From AWTP1-13 sp044868325 (GTDB taxonomy: Bacteria > Pseudomonadota > Alphaproteobacteria > Rhizobiales > Hyphomicrobiaceae), in assembly GCA_044868325.1 (NCBI GenBank), contig JBIOWI010000030.1, positions 1 through 24,952 of the forward strand: a DNA stretch of 24,952 nt, given 5' to 3'. Shown piece by piece: positions 1 through 8,275 of this stretch. Below the pieces are notes generated by a model, which was given only the letters and a program-made list of their open reading frames with translations, had not been told where the DNA came from and searched no databases. Numbering within the stretch: the first letter of the stretch is position 1; every line of letters begins with the position of its first letter. The translations under genes and the position numbers were made by a program.

Positions 1-2
1 TG

Positions 3-128
3 AGGCATTTCGTTCCGGGATTGCGGAAGCTTCAGATGCTCCCCGGATGCGGACACTGGACGCAGCAGGAGCGCCCAGTGGAGGTCAACGCCGCCCTGCT
101 GGAGTTCCTCCGCAGTCTTTCAGACTAA
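3..128 (+). CDS. Alpha/beta hydrolase, C-terminal end only (cut by window edge)
   Basis: The reading frame is open from the window edge to a TAA at 126-128 and gives the last 41 residues of a protein. The peptide contains LPGCGHWTQQERP followed by VNAALLEFLRSL. This is the usual ending of alpha/beta-hydrolase-fold enzymes of the epoxide hydrolase / haloalkane dehalogenase type, where the His of GHW is the catalytic histidine and the last helix closes the fold. The rest of the gene lies outside the window, so substrate and completeness cannot be judged. The next gene fragment begins within a few bases of this stop codon, which suggests a recombination joint just downstream. The fold assignment is fairly sure; the exact enzyme is not known. 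Confidence 0.7.
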   Translation, partial: RHFVPGLRKLQMLPGCGHWTQQERPVEVNAALLEFLRSLSD

Positions 129-130
129 CG

Positions 131-523
131 GTTGTCGACATCTGTCGGAGGCTCGATGGCATTCCCCTGGCCATCGAGCTTGCGGCAGCGCGCGTGGAGC
201 TCTTCGGCGTGCGCGGGCTCGCCACGCAGCTCAATGACCGCTTCTCGCTTCTGGCGAAAGGCCGCCGCACCGCCGTGCCGCGGCACCAAACGCTGAAGGC
301 GACGCTGGACTGGAGCTACGACATCCTGTCCGCATCCGAGAAGCTGCTTTTGCGGAGGCTTGCGGTCTTTGCCGGCGCCTTCAGCCTGGAAGCGGCGCGC
401 GCCGTCGTCGGGGATGCCGGGATGGCGGGCTCGGATGTGCTCGAAGGCGTGACGAGCCTGGCCGCGAAATCGCTGCTGGCCGTGGATATCGATGGCGACG
501 CGATTCTCTACAAGCTGCTTGAG
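131..523 (+). pseudogene. Internal fragment of a winged-helix/AAA-type ATPase transcriptional regulator
   Basis: The frame encodes about 130 residues beginning VVDICRRLDGIPLAIELAAAR, then DRFSLL, then RHQTLKATLDWSYDILS and LLLRRLAVFAGAFSLEAA. These are hallmarks of the NB-ARC/AAA region of AfsR-like or CadC-like regulators, the part after the nucleotide-binding P-loop. The Walker A and B part and the DNA-binding domain that should precede it are missing. So is the long C-terminal repeat region, since similarity stops at YKLLE near 520. Intact members are roughly 700-1000 residues. The frame stays open downstream but the sequence stops resembling the family. This is a decayed internal slice, not a working gene. 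Confidence 0.75.
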
Positions 524-872
524 CTCCAGCGCCATCCGCGCTGTCGCCTACGACGAACGCACGCTCGACTTGCAGATCACGTTCACGAGCGGGAGCACCT
601 ACACGTATTACGGCGTCCCTGCCTGGAAGTACGCGGGGCTGATCAACGCCTCGTCCGCTGGCCAGTACTTCAACGACAACATCCGCGATCAGCACTCCTC
701 GAACAGGTTCCAATATCGGTTTGCGTTGGTCTGCATTCCATCCGGCCAGACCGGCCAGACCGCGTTCATCTCGACATGCCCTTTGACGCTGACTATGATC
801 CGTCGGCTGCGCGAAGGTCTGGGTATCCCGGCCGAATCGCTCATCAAGCCACGGCGCGGCGAGGCCGCGTAA
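492..872 (+). CDS. KTSC-domain ORF with a HigA-like antitoxin tail (probable chimera)
   Basis: The 126-residue frame has two recognisable parts. Residues 10-60 (SSAIRAVAYDE, then FTSGSTYTYYGVP, ending YFNDNIRD) match the KTSC domain, a short beta-rich domain of uncertain role found alone or fused to RNA-related proteins. Residues 92-126 (PLTLTMIRRLREGLGIPAESLI) resemble the last helices of HigA-type antitoxins, where a conserved R/K-R-P-L-S/T motif introduces the final helix. The 30 residues between match neither. The first 8 residues come from sequence shared with the upstream ATPase fragment in another frame. No good ribosome site precedes the ATG. I infer two fragments joined into one frame; expression is unproven. 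Confidence 0.45.
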   Translation: MATRFSTSCLSSSAIRAVAYDERTLDLQITFTSGSTYTYYGVPAWKYAGLINASSAGQYFNDNIRDQHSSNRFQYRFALVCIPSGQTGQTAFISTCPLTLTMIRRLREGLGIPAESLIKPRRGEAA

Positions 873-1136
873 GGCGCCGCGCTTCCTCGCTATCTGTGGG
901 TGCGCGCGCACTGGATGCCCGCACCGGACCGGCTCCCCCGAATGGTCCCGTGCAGCGGGGCTGATATGAAGCGCATCTACTGCCCCGTCAGACGCCTAGC
1001 GGGAGGAGTCTTGATGCTATGCGGGCCGCCTAATATGGCTTGAGGGTAAGGTGGTCGATTCGCCGCGAATGGCAGTTCCTTGGGCGCCGTCGGCAGAATC
1101 GCAATGTTTTGCTGTTGTTCTTCACGGGGTTGGCCA
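873..1136 (+). other. Non-coding stretch before the jet operon
   Basis: No recognisable gene is seen here. The stretch should carry the promoter of the four-gene jet operon. The best element is TAATAT at 1031-1036, which would suit a -10 box. The TTGATG at 1011-1016 lies only 14 bases upstream, too close for a standard -35, and a 17-base spacing would put the -35 at GTCTTG (1008-1013). No clear Shine-Dalgarno sequence was found before the chosen jetA start apart from a CGGGG run about 8 bases upstream. Confidence 0.3.
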
Positions 1137-2654
1137 ATGCGCCCACAAGGACTCGACAGCGCCAGCGACCTGTTCCGCCATGTCAGCGTCGACAAGGCCG
1201 CGACCTACCGCGCGATCCTCGACGTGTTCGCGCGGGCCAAGCGGCAGTATCGGCTGCAGCTCAGGCCCGACGAGGTGCTGGCCGAGGCGCGCTGGCCGGA
1301 TCGGCCGCCGTCGCCCGAGGAGGTGAATGCGGCACTGATGCAGCTCCGGGACTGGGGGAACCTCGAGTCGCATCCGGATACGTCGCGTGTCTCCACCTTG
1401 AGCGATTTCTACCGTGCCCGCTTTCTCTACCGGCTGTCCCAGGGCGGCGAGGCGGTGGAGGCGGCGCTCGCCTTGTTCGTGCAGACGCTGCAGCGCCGGG
1501 CCGAGCTGCAGACCGTGGCGCTGGAAGATATCGCCAGCAGGCTGCAGGCCCTGCGCCGCTTGGCGGACGAGCCGCAGCCGGATGTCGCCAAGGTGCACGA
1601 GACGCTACGCGACTTGGTGCGCGTGTTCGAGAGCCTCGCCGACAACGCCCAGGCCTTCATGGCCGGCGTGGCGCGCTCGATTGAGCTGCAGCAGGGCGGC
1701 GCCGCCGCGGTCGCCGCCTACAAGAGCCGGCTGATCGACTACCTGGAGCGCTTCATCGGCGACCTGGTGCGGCGCTCGGATGCCATCGCCGGGCACATCC
1801 GGGCCGTGGCGCCGGCCCTCGACACGCTGCTGCGGCTGGTGGCCGAGCGCGAGGCGCGCGACGCTGCGCCCGGCGACGCCGAGGAGATGGCGGCGGCCGA
1901 GACCCGCACCCTGGAAGCCTGGCGCGAGCGCTGGGCCGGCCTCGAAGGCTGGTTCTTCCGTACTGGCCACGAGCCCTCGCAGGCGGAGCTGCTGCGCTCG
2001 CGGGCGCGCGCCGCAATCCCGCAGCTGCTGGCCGCGATCAGTGCGCTCAACGAGCGGCGCTCCGGCCGCAGCGACCGCTCGGCCGATTTCCGCGTGTTCG
2101 CCACCTGGTTCGCCGGCTGCGCCAGCGATGCGCAAGCGCACCGGCTGGCGCGGGCCGCCTTCGCCCTCAACCCGGCCCGGCATCTCGCGCTGGTGGCGCA
2201 GGGCGAGGCCGACGTGCCGCCGGGCACGCGCTGGACCGTTGCGCCGCCCATTGCCATTGCCCCGAGGCTGCGCGAGTGGGGCGAGGCGGCGCCGCGCGGG
2301 GCACCGCCGCGGGTGCGCGACCGGGCCGCGGAGCGCCGGCTGCTGGAACGGGAGCTGGCAGAGGAGGCCGGGCAGGTGGAGGCCGCGCGCTTGCGTCTCG
2401 CCACCGGACGGCCGACGCGCCTCTCCGAGCTGGGCACGCTCGATCCGCACGCCTTCGGCCTGTTCCTCAGCCTGCTGGGCGAGGCCCTGGCCGAGCAGGC
2501 CGGGCCGGACACCGTCGTCGAGCGCCAGACCGGCGACGGCCTGCTGCGCATCCGGCTGGAGCCGCTGGAGGCCGACAGCCGCGCCGAGATCCACACGCCC
2601 AAGGGCATCTTCGCCGGTCGCGACCATCTGCTCACCATCACGCCCACGGGATAG
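1137..2654 (+). CDS. jetA: Wadjet subunit JetA (DUF2397, TIGR02677-like kleisin)
   Basis: This 505-residue protein is the presumed kleisin of the Wadjet complex, bridging the two ATPase heads of JetC and binding JetB. The N-terminal region (LFRHVSVDKAATYRAILDVF, LRPDEVLAEA, LRDWGNLESHPDTSRV, then FYRARFLYRLS) matches the DUF2397 family. The start at 1137 is preferred over an in-frame ATG at 1080, because the extra 19 residues are Cys-rich and unlike the family, and family similarity begins a few residues after this Met. Length is close to the family norm. The gene is first in a tightly packed operon and ends 3 bases before jetB. The middle is helical and charged (long E/R/A-rich segments). 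Family assignment is firm; the kleisin role is known from work on related Wadjet complexes. Confidence 0.88.
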   Translation: MRPQGLDSASDLFRHVSVDKAATYRAILDVFARAKRQYRLQLRPDEVLAEARWPDRPPSPEEVNAALMQLRDWGNLESHPDTSRVSTLSDFYRARFLYRLSQGGEAVEAALALFVQTLQRRAELQTVALEDIASRLQALRRLADEPQPDVAKVHETLRDLVRVFESLADNAQAFMAGVARSIELQQGGAAAVAAYKSRLIDYLERFIGDLVRRSDAIAGHIRAVAPALDTLLRLVAEREARDAAPGDAEEMAAAETRTLEAWRERWAGLEGWFFRTGHEPSQAELLRSRARAAIPQLLAAISALNERRSGRSDRSADFRVFATWFAGCASDAQAHRLARAAFALNPARHLALVAQGEADVPPGTRWTVAPPIAIAPRLREWGEAAPRGAPPRVRDRAAERRLLERELAEEAGQVEAARLRLATGRPTRLSELGTLDPHAFGLFLSLLGEALAEQAGPDTVVERQTGDGLLRIRLEPLEADSRAEIHTPKGIFAGRDHLLTITPTG

Positions 2655-2657
2655 GCG

Positions 2658-4052
2658 ATGTGCGGGACGAGCGCCGAAGCGGGCGCCAAGGCAAATGCCA
2701 AGACCGGTGTCCGGACCAGCGACGGCGACAGCCTGAGCCGCGGTGCCGGCGAGCGGCAGCGGCAGGTGGCGCAGGAGGAGTTCCGCGAGGCCGTGCGCGC
2801 CCTGCTGATGCGGCCGCTGCTCGGGCCCCAGAACGAGGGCTTCGCCGAGGTCTACAGGCATGCGGAGGCCCTGCGCGAGTGGTTCCTGCGTGAGACCGGC
2901 TGGATGCTGGAGGTGGAGCGCGGCGGCGCGCGTCTCTTCAAGCGGCCGGCCGACCTTGGCAGCGCCGTGCGCGGCCTCGACGACTATGACCGGCGCCGCT
3001 ACGTGCTGCTCTGCCTCGCCTGCGCGGTGCTGGAGCGGGCGGATCCGCAGATCACTTTGCGAATCCTGGGCGAGCGTCTGCTGAGCCTCGCGGTCGAGCC
3101 GGAGCTGGCCGCGCTGGGATTCAGCTTCACGCTGACGAGCCGGCAGGAGCGGAGCGAGCTGGTGTCGGTGTGCCGTACCCTGCTGGCTCTGGGCGTGCTG
3201 GGGCTGGTGGCCGGCGAGGAGGAGGCGTTCGTGCAGTCGTTCGTGCAGTCGGGCGGCGAGCACGCCGATGCGCTCTACGACATCCACCGCCGGGTGCTGG
3301 CCGGCATGCTGGCGGCCGTGCGGGGACCCTCCACGTGGGCGCCGCAGGACGCTCCCACCGCGCTTGAGGACAGGCTCAGAGCGCTGGTGGAGGAACCCGT
3401 CGCCGACAGCGAGGAGGGCCGCCGGACGGCGGTGCGCCACCACCTGGCCCGGCGCCTGCTGGATGACCCGGTGGTGTACATCGACAGCCTGGGGCCGGAG
3501 GCGCGCGCCTACTTCGTCAACCAGCGCGGGCCCATGGCGACGCGCCTGTGCGAGGCCACGGGGCTCACGGCCGAGACCCGCGCAGAAGGCCTGGCGCTGG
3601 TCGACGAGACGGGCGCGCTCACCGACGTGGCCATGCCCGCCGAGGGCACCGAGGCGCACGCAACGCTGCTGGTGGCCGACTTCCTCGCGCGCGGCTGGCG
3701 GCAATCGAGGCCGGGCCGCCGCGATGGCGCGGGCAAGGCGAACGGGCATGCCGCTCCGGATGTCCCCATCCGCAGGGCCGACATCGTCGCCTTCCTGCGC
3801 GAGGCAAAGGTGCGGTTCGGCAAGTACTGGCGCAAGTCCGCCCGCACCGCCGGCGCGGAGGCCGAGCTGGCGGAGACGGCCGTGGCGCGCTTGGAGAAGC
3901 TCCATCTCATCGAGCGGCATGACGACTCGGTCGTTCCGCTGCCGGCGCTGGCCCGCTTCCATCTCGGCGAGGCGACCGTCCGCAGCCGGGGAGGGAAGCC
4001 GGACGCGCCTAGGCAGCTCTTCACCGATAAGGAGATGGAGCTCACGTCATGA
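2658..4052 (+). CDS. jetB: Wadjet subunit JetB (DUF2398, TIGR02678-like)
   Basis: This 464-residue protein is the presumed KITE-type winged-helix subunit that binds the JetA kleisin and JetC. Residues about 38-150 contain the family pattern: REAVRALLMRPLL, a peptide ending FAEVYRHAEALREWF, then LEVERGGARLFKRP and DYDRRRYVLLCLACAVLERAD. This matches DUF2398 (TIGR02678). The C-terminal part (RADIVAFLREAKVRFGKYWRKSA) also fits. The ATG lies 3 bases after the jetA stop, and the stop lies 10 bases before the jetC start, so the genes are almost certainly translated together. The first 30 residues are polar and vary in the family, so a later start is possible. No defect is visible. Confidence 0.87.
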   Translation: MCGTSAEAGAKANAKTGVRTSDGDSLSRGAGERQRQVAQEEFREAVRALLMRPLLGPQNEGFAEVYRHAEALREWFLRETGWMLEVERGGARLFKRPADLGSAVRGLDDYDRRRYVLLCLACAVLERADPQITLRILGERLLSLAVEPELAALGFSFTLTSRQERSELVSVCRTLLALGVLGLVAGEEEAFVQSFVQSGGEHADALYDIHRRVLAGMLAAVRGPSTWAPQDAPTALEDRLRALVEEPVADSEEGRRTAVRHHLARRLLDDPVVYIDSLGPEARAYFVNQRGPMATRLCEATGLTAETRAEGLALVDETGALTDVAMPAEGTEAHATLLVADFLARGWRQSRPGRRDGAGKANGHAAPDVPIRRADIVAFLREAKVRFGKYWRKSARTAGAEAELAETAVARLEKLHLIERHDDSVVPLPALARFHLGEATVRSRGGKPDAPRQLFTDKEMELTS

Positions 4053-4062
4053 TGAACACGCC

Positions 4063-7000
4063 ATGATGGACGCGCCGCTCTTTTTCCCGGAACCGCCCGA
4101 GCCGGCGCCGCAAAGGCCGGCGCTGCCGACGCCGAAGACCAGGCGCTGGCAGCCGCTGCGGCTGGGGGTCGTGGAACTCTACCACTACGACAGCGAGGAG
4201 TTCTGGTTCCGCGACGGCCACCTCCTGCTGCGCGGCAACAACGGCACCGGTAAGTCCAAGGTGCTGTCGCTGACCCTGCCGTTCCTGCTCGACGCCCAGA
4301 TCAAGCCGTCGCGCATCGAACCCGACGGCGACGCCGGCAAGCGCATGAGCTGGAACCTGCTCATGGGCCAGCACACGCGCCGCACGGGCTACGCGTGGCT
4401 GGAATTCGGCCGCGTGGCCGAGGACGGCCAGCCGCACACCCTCACGCTCGGGGCCGGCCTGCTGGCGGTGGACGGCCGGGCGCAGGTGGAGGCTTGGTAC
4501 TTCCTCATCGAGGATGCCGCCGACGCCCCGCGGATCAACCAGGACCTGTGGCTCACCAGTCCGCAGAAGGTGGTGCATTCGAAAGAACGCCTGCGCGAGG
4601 CGCTGGGCGATCGCGGCCAGGTGTTCGAGACTGCCGGACGTTACCGCCGCGCCGTGGACGAGCGTCTGTTCCGCCTCGGCATCCAGCGCTACGACGCGCT
4701 GATGGACACGCTGATCCAGCTGCGCCAGCCGCAGCTGTCCAAGAAGCCGGACGAGGGTGCGCTCTCCAATGCGCTCAGCGAGGCGCTCCCGCCGCTGCCG
4801 CAGGACCTGATCTCGGTGGTGGCCGATGCGCTGAGCCAGCTCGACGAGGACCGCCGCCAGCTTGAGGAGTACCAGGCGCTCGCCAGGGCGGTGAGCGTGT
4901 TCGAACGGCGCTACCGCATCTACGCCGGCACGCGCAGCCGCCGCGAGGCCGCGGGCCTGCGCACTGCCCAGACCGAGTTCGACAACGCCAGCCGCGCCCG
5001 CAACGAGGCACAAGCCCTGCTCAAGACGGCGGAGGCCGAGGAGGCCGCCGCCAAGGCCGCAGCCGACGCGGCGGAGCTGGCTCTGGCCGGTGCCCGCGCC
5101 CGGCTCGAGACGCTGCATGCCGACCCGACCAACAAGGACGCCAACCGCCTCGAGGAGAGCGCCAAGGAGGCCGACGCGCGGCGGTGCGCCCTGGCCGAGG
5201 CGGAGGCCGACGTGGGGAAGGCCGAGCGGCGCTCCCGCCGTGATGCCGAGGAGACCCGGCGCCTGGAGCAGCGCGCGGCCGAAGTGGAGGCGAGGCTCGC
5301 CGCCGCCCGCGGCGAGAGCGCCGCGCATGCGGACGCTGCCGGCATCGCCACCGCCTTCTCGCGCGGCCCGCTGGCGGCTGCGGGCGCCGAGGCGCTCCTG
5401 GCGCTGACCGCCCCCAGGTTCGACGAGGCGTGCTCCAGCCTGCGTGCGCTGGCTGCCGCACGCCGCAAGGACATCGCGCTGATCCGCGGCCGCCATGGAG
5501 AGGTTGCGACTGCAGAGGCGGACCTCGCCCGGCGCCGCGAGGCGCGCGACGAGCAGGCGGCTGCCGCCGAGCAGGCCTCACGCGACCGCGACAGCGCCGA
5601 TGCCGCCGTGGAGGCGGAGGGGCAGGCCCATGTCGACGCCTGGGATGCCCACCTCGCGCGGCTCAGGCAACTGCCCGTTGATGCGGCGGCCTCCCATGGC
5701 GCCGTCACGGCGCTGGCCGACTGGGTGCACGCACTCGACGGCGACAATCCGGCGCGGCTTCTGCTGCAAACCGCTCAGCAGATATGCGGCCGGCGTTCCG
5801 CCGAGCGGCGCGTCGCCCTCGACGCACGCCGGCAGGCGCTCGAAGGCGAGCGCGCCGCTCTGGAGGAGGAAAAGGCCCGCCTGGAGAGCGGCACCGACAC
5901 CGGTCCGCCGGCGCCGCATACACGGGCTGCACAAGCGCGCGAGGCGCGGGCGGGCGCGCCGCTGTGGCAGCTCATGGACTTTGCGCCCACTGTCGGCGAC
6001 GCCCAGCGCGCCGGCCTGGAGGCCGCCATCGAGGCCTCCGGCCTGCTCGACGCCTGGCTCTCGCCCGACGGCCGACTGCAGTCCGGTGCCGACGGCCAGC
6101 CGATCCTCGATGCGCAGGCCGTGCCGCGGCGGGCCTGCATGGCACAGCTCGGCACCTTTCTTCAGGCCGCGGTGCCGGAGGGGTGCGCCGTGCCGGCTGT
6201 GGCGGTCTCGGGCGTGCTCGCCGGCGTTGCCTGCGCCGCCGAGGATCCCGGCGATTGCGAGGCCTGGATCGCGCCCGATGGCCGCTTCCGCCTCGGCGCG
6301 CTGGCGGGCGCCTGGGCCAAGCCCGAGGCGGTCTACATCGGCTTTGCCGCGCGTGCCGCGGCCCGTGCGCGCCGGCTAGCCGTCATCGCGGATGAGATCG
6401 CACGGATCGCCGCCGCGCTCGCGGAGCTGGAGGAGGCCGCCGGGCAGCTGGAGCGCGACGACCGGCAGGCATCGGAGGAGTGGCGGACGGCGCCCGCCGA
6501 CGAGGTCCTGCGGCAGGCCCATCTCGCCGCCACCGCGCGGGCGCGCGACGCCCAGATCGCGCGCGAGCGTCTCGCCGAGGCCGACGTCCGCTTCCGCGAC
6601 GCCGAGGAGATCCTGCGCCGCTCCCAGCAGCAACTGGCGACCGACGCCGTCGACTTGAAGCTGCCGGCCTCCCCCGGAGCGCTACCCGCGGTGGAGGAGG
6701 CGCTGGACGACTACCTCGAAGCCCAGGCCCGCCTCTGCCAGGCCGCGGGCGAGCTGCGGCAGGCCATGCCGGAGCTGCAGCGCCAACGCGAGCGCCAGCA
6801 GGAGGCGCTCGACGACCTCGGCCACTGCAACGAGCGCTGCGTCGACGCCCGCATCGCGGCGGAGCAGGCGGACGCGCGTCTCGCCGTGCTGCGCGAGACC
6901 ATCGGCGCCAAGGTCGAGGAGCTGCAGCGCAAGCTGGCGGGGGCGCGCGGCGCCGTGGCCGCGGGCGAGGAGCGGGTCAAGGAGGGAAACGAGCGTCTGC

Positions 7001-8268
7001 GCGACTGCACGGGGAAGCGCGCCGTCGCCGGTGCCACCGCGGACACGGCCAGCCGGACCTTCGAGCAGCGTAGCACGGAGCGGGCCGAGGCCGTCGCCCG
7101 GTTCCAGCGCTTCGCGGCCACGGGGCTCCTGCAGTCGGCCTGGCCGGAGGCGCCGCTGCCGGACCTCGCCGGCGCCTGGACCATCGACCCGGCGCTCACT
7201 CTCGCCCGCCGCACCGAGCAGGCACTCTCCGAAATCAAGCACGACGACGAAGCCTGGAGCCGAGTGCAGAAGGAAGTCAGCAACGATCTTGCGGAACTCA
7301 GGCGGGCGCTGAGTGCACGCGGCCACCGCGAGCAGGCTGACTACAGCGACGGGAGCCTCGTGGTCCACATCTTCTACCAGGGCCGGCCTGAGCGCCCGGA
7401 CAGCCTCAAGCTGCGGCTGGAGGCGGAGATCGGCGAGCGCAACGCGCTGCTCACCGCCAAGGAGCGCGAGATCCTGGAGAACCATCTGCAGACGGAGATC
7501 GCCTACGAGATCCAGCGCCTGGTGCAGGCCGCCGAGGGGCAGCGCAACAAGATCAATGAGGAGCTGCGCATCCGCCCCACCTCCACCGGCGTGCGCTACC
7601 GGCTGCAGTGGCAGCCGCTGAGCGAGGAGGAAGGCGCGCCCGTCGGCCTGGAGGCCGCGCGCAAGCGCCTGCTCAATACCGGCGCCGACCTGTGGACCGC
7701 GGAGGACCGCAACGTCGTCGGCACCATGCTGCAGCAGCGCATCGCCGCCGAGCGAGAGCGCGCCGAGACGCGCGGTGGAGGCTATGGCCTGGGTGCGGGC
7801 GGCGGCACGCTGGCGGAGCAGCTGGCGCGTGCGCTCGACTACCGCCGGTGGCACCGCTTCCGCGTGGAGCGCTGGCAGGACGGCAGCTGGCGCAAGCTCT
7901 CGGGCCCCGCCTCCAGCGGCGAGCGGGCGCTCGGCCTCACCGTGCCGCTGTTCGCGGCGGTGGCGAGCTTCTACTCGCAGGGCGGCTACGAGCTGGCGCC
8001 GCGCCTGATGCTGCTCGACGAGGCGTTCGCCGGCATCGACGACGCCGCGCGCGCCCATTGCATGGGCCTGATCCGCGCCTTCGACCTGGACTTCGTCATC
8101 ACCAGCGAGCGCGAGTGGGCCTGCTACGCCGAGCTTCCGGGCGTATCGATCTGCCAGCTGCAGCGGCGGGAAGGCATCGACGCGGTCTACGTCTCGCGCT
8201 GGACCTGGGACGGGCGGGCCAAGACCCCGGAGCCCGATCCCGACCGCAGGTTTGCGCCGTCATCATGA
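4063..8268 (+). CDS. jetC: Wadjet SMC-like ATPase JetC (TIGR02680, SbcC/MukB-type)
   Basis: This 1401-residue protein is the DNA-loop-extruding motor of the complex. A Walker A motif GNNGTGKS sits at residues 58-65 after a typical RWQPLRLGVVELYHYD start. An ABC signature-like SSGERALGL lies at about 1284-1292, and Walker B LMLLDEAFAGID with D1319 and catalytic E1320. Between the heads are two long Ala/Glu/Arg-rich coiled-coil stretches, about 290-630 and 760-1110. They are separated by a globular hinge-like segment (about 635-760, WQLMDFAPTVGDAQRAGLEA onward). All ATPase motifs are intact. The frame is open far upstream through jetB, but the family start at MMDAPLF fixes the ATG at 4063 (or 4066). 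It lies between jetB and jetD with almost no spacing. Confidence 0.92.
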   Translation: MMDAPLFFPEPPEPAPQRPALPTPKTRRWQPLRLGVVELYHYDSEEFWFRDGHLLLRGNNGTGKSKVLSLTLPFLLDAQIKPSRIEPDGDAGKRMSWNLLMGQHTRRTGYAWLEFGRVAEDGQPHTLTLGAGLLAVDGRAQVEAWYFLIEDAADAPRINQDLWLTSPQKVVHSKERLREALGDRGQVFETAGRYRRAVDERLFRLGIQRYDALMDTLIQLRQPQLSKKPDEGALSNALSEALPPLPQDLISVVADALSQLDEDRRQLEEYQALARAVSVFERRYRIYAGTRSRREAAGLRTAQTEFDNASRARNEAQALLKTAEAEEAAAKAAADAAELALAGARARLETLHADPTNKDANRLEESAKEADARRCALAEAEADVGKAERRSRRDAEETRRLEQRAAEVEARLAAARGESAAHADAAGIATAFSRGPLAAAGAEALLALTAPRFDEACSSLRALAAARRKDIALIRGRHGEVATAEADLARRREARDEQAAAAEQASRDRDSADAAVEAEGQAHVDAWDAHLARLRQLPVDAAASHGAVTALADWVHALDGDNPARLLLQTAQQICGRRSAERRVALDARRQALEGERAALEEEKARLESGTDTGPPAPHTRAAQAREARAGAPLWQLMDFAPTVGDAQRAGLEAAIEASGLLDAWLSPDGRLQSGADGQPILDAQAVPRRACMAQLGTFLQAAVPEGCAVPAVAVSGVLAGVACAAEDPGDCEAWIAPDGRFRLGALAGAWAKPEAVYIGFAARAAARARRLAVIADEIARIAAALAELEEAAGQLERDDRQASEEWRTAPADEVLRQAHLAATARARDAQIARERLAEADVRFRDAEEILRRSQQQLATDAVDLKLPASPGALPAVEEALDDYLEAQARLCQAAGELRQAMPELQRQRERQQEALDDLGHCNERCVDARIAAEQADARLAVLRETIGAKVEELQRKLAGARGAVAAGEERVKEGNERLRDCTGKRAVAGATADTASRTFEQRSTERAEAVARFQRFAATGLLQSAWPEAPLPDLAGAWTIDPALTLARRTEQALSEIKHDDEAWSRVQKEVSNDLAELRRALSARGHREQADYSDGSLVVHIFYQGRPERPDSLKLRLEAEIGERNALLTAKEREILENHLQTEIAYEIQRLVQAAEGQRNKINEELRIRPTSTGVRYRLQWQPLSEEEGAPVGLEAARKRLLNTGADLWTAEDRNVVGTMLQQRIAAERERAETRGGGYGLGAGGGTLAEQLARALDYRRWHRFRVERWQDGSWRKLSGPASSGERALGLTVPLFAAVASFYSQGGYELAPRLMLLDEAFAGIDDAARAHCMGLIRAFDLDFVITSEREWACYAELPGVSICQLQRREGIDAVYVSRWTWDGRAKTPEPDPDRRFAPSS

Positions 8269-8275
8269 GCCGGGC

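Noticed and set aside
1011..1036. TTGATG and TAATAT as a standard promoter for jetA
   Set aside because: The spacing of 14 bases is too short; only the -10-like element was kept as a weak hint.
1080..1136. Earlier ATG for jetA
   Set aside because: The 19 added residues include CCCSSRGW, unlike DUF2397 proteins, and the family match begins only after the Met at 1137.
1605..3962. 785-residue open frame on the minus strand opposite jetA and jetB
   Set aside because: Composition is that of an antisense shadow in GC-rich DNA (Arg, His, Gln, Gly rich) and no family motif is visible; the plus-strand genes are well supported.
3268..4062. Upstream extension of the jetC frame through jetB
   Set aside because: The extension reads as Arg/Trp/Pro-rich shadow sequence; the family start MMDAPLF and the jetB stop at 4052 place the true start at 4063.
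4042..5496. 484-residue minus-strand frame opposite jetC
   Set aside because: Shadow of the jetC coiled-coil codons; no start context and no family resemblance.
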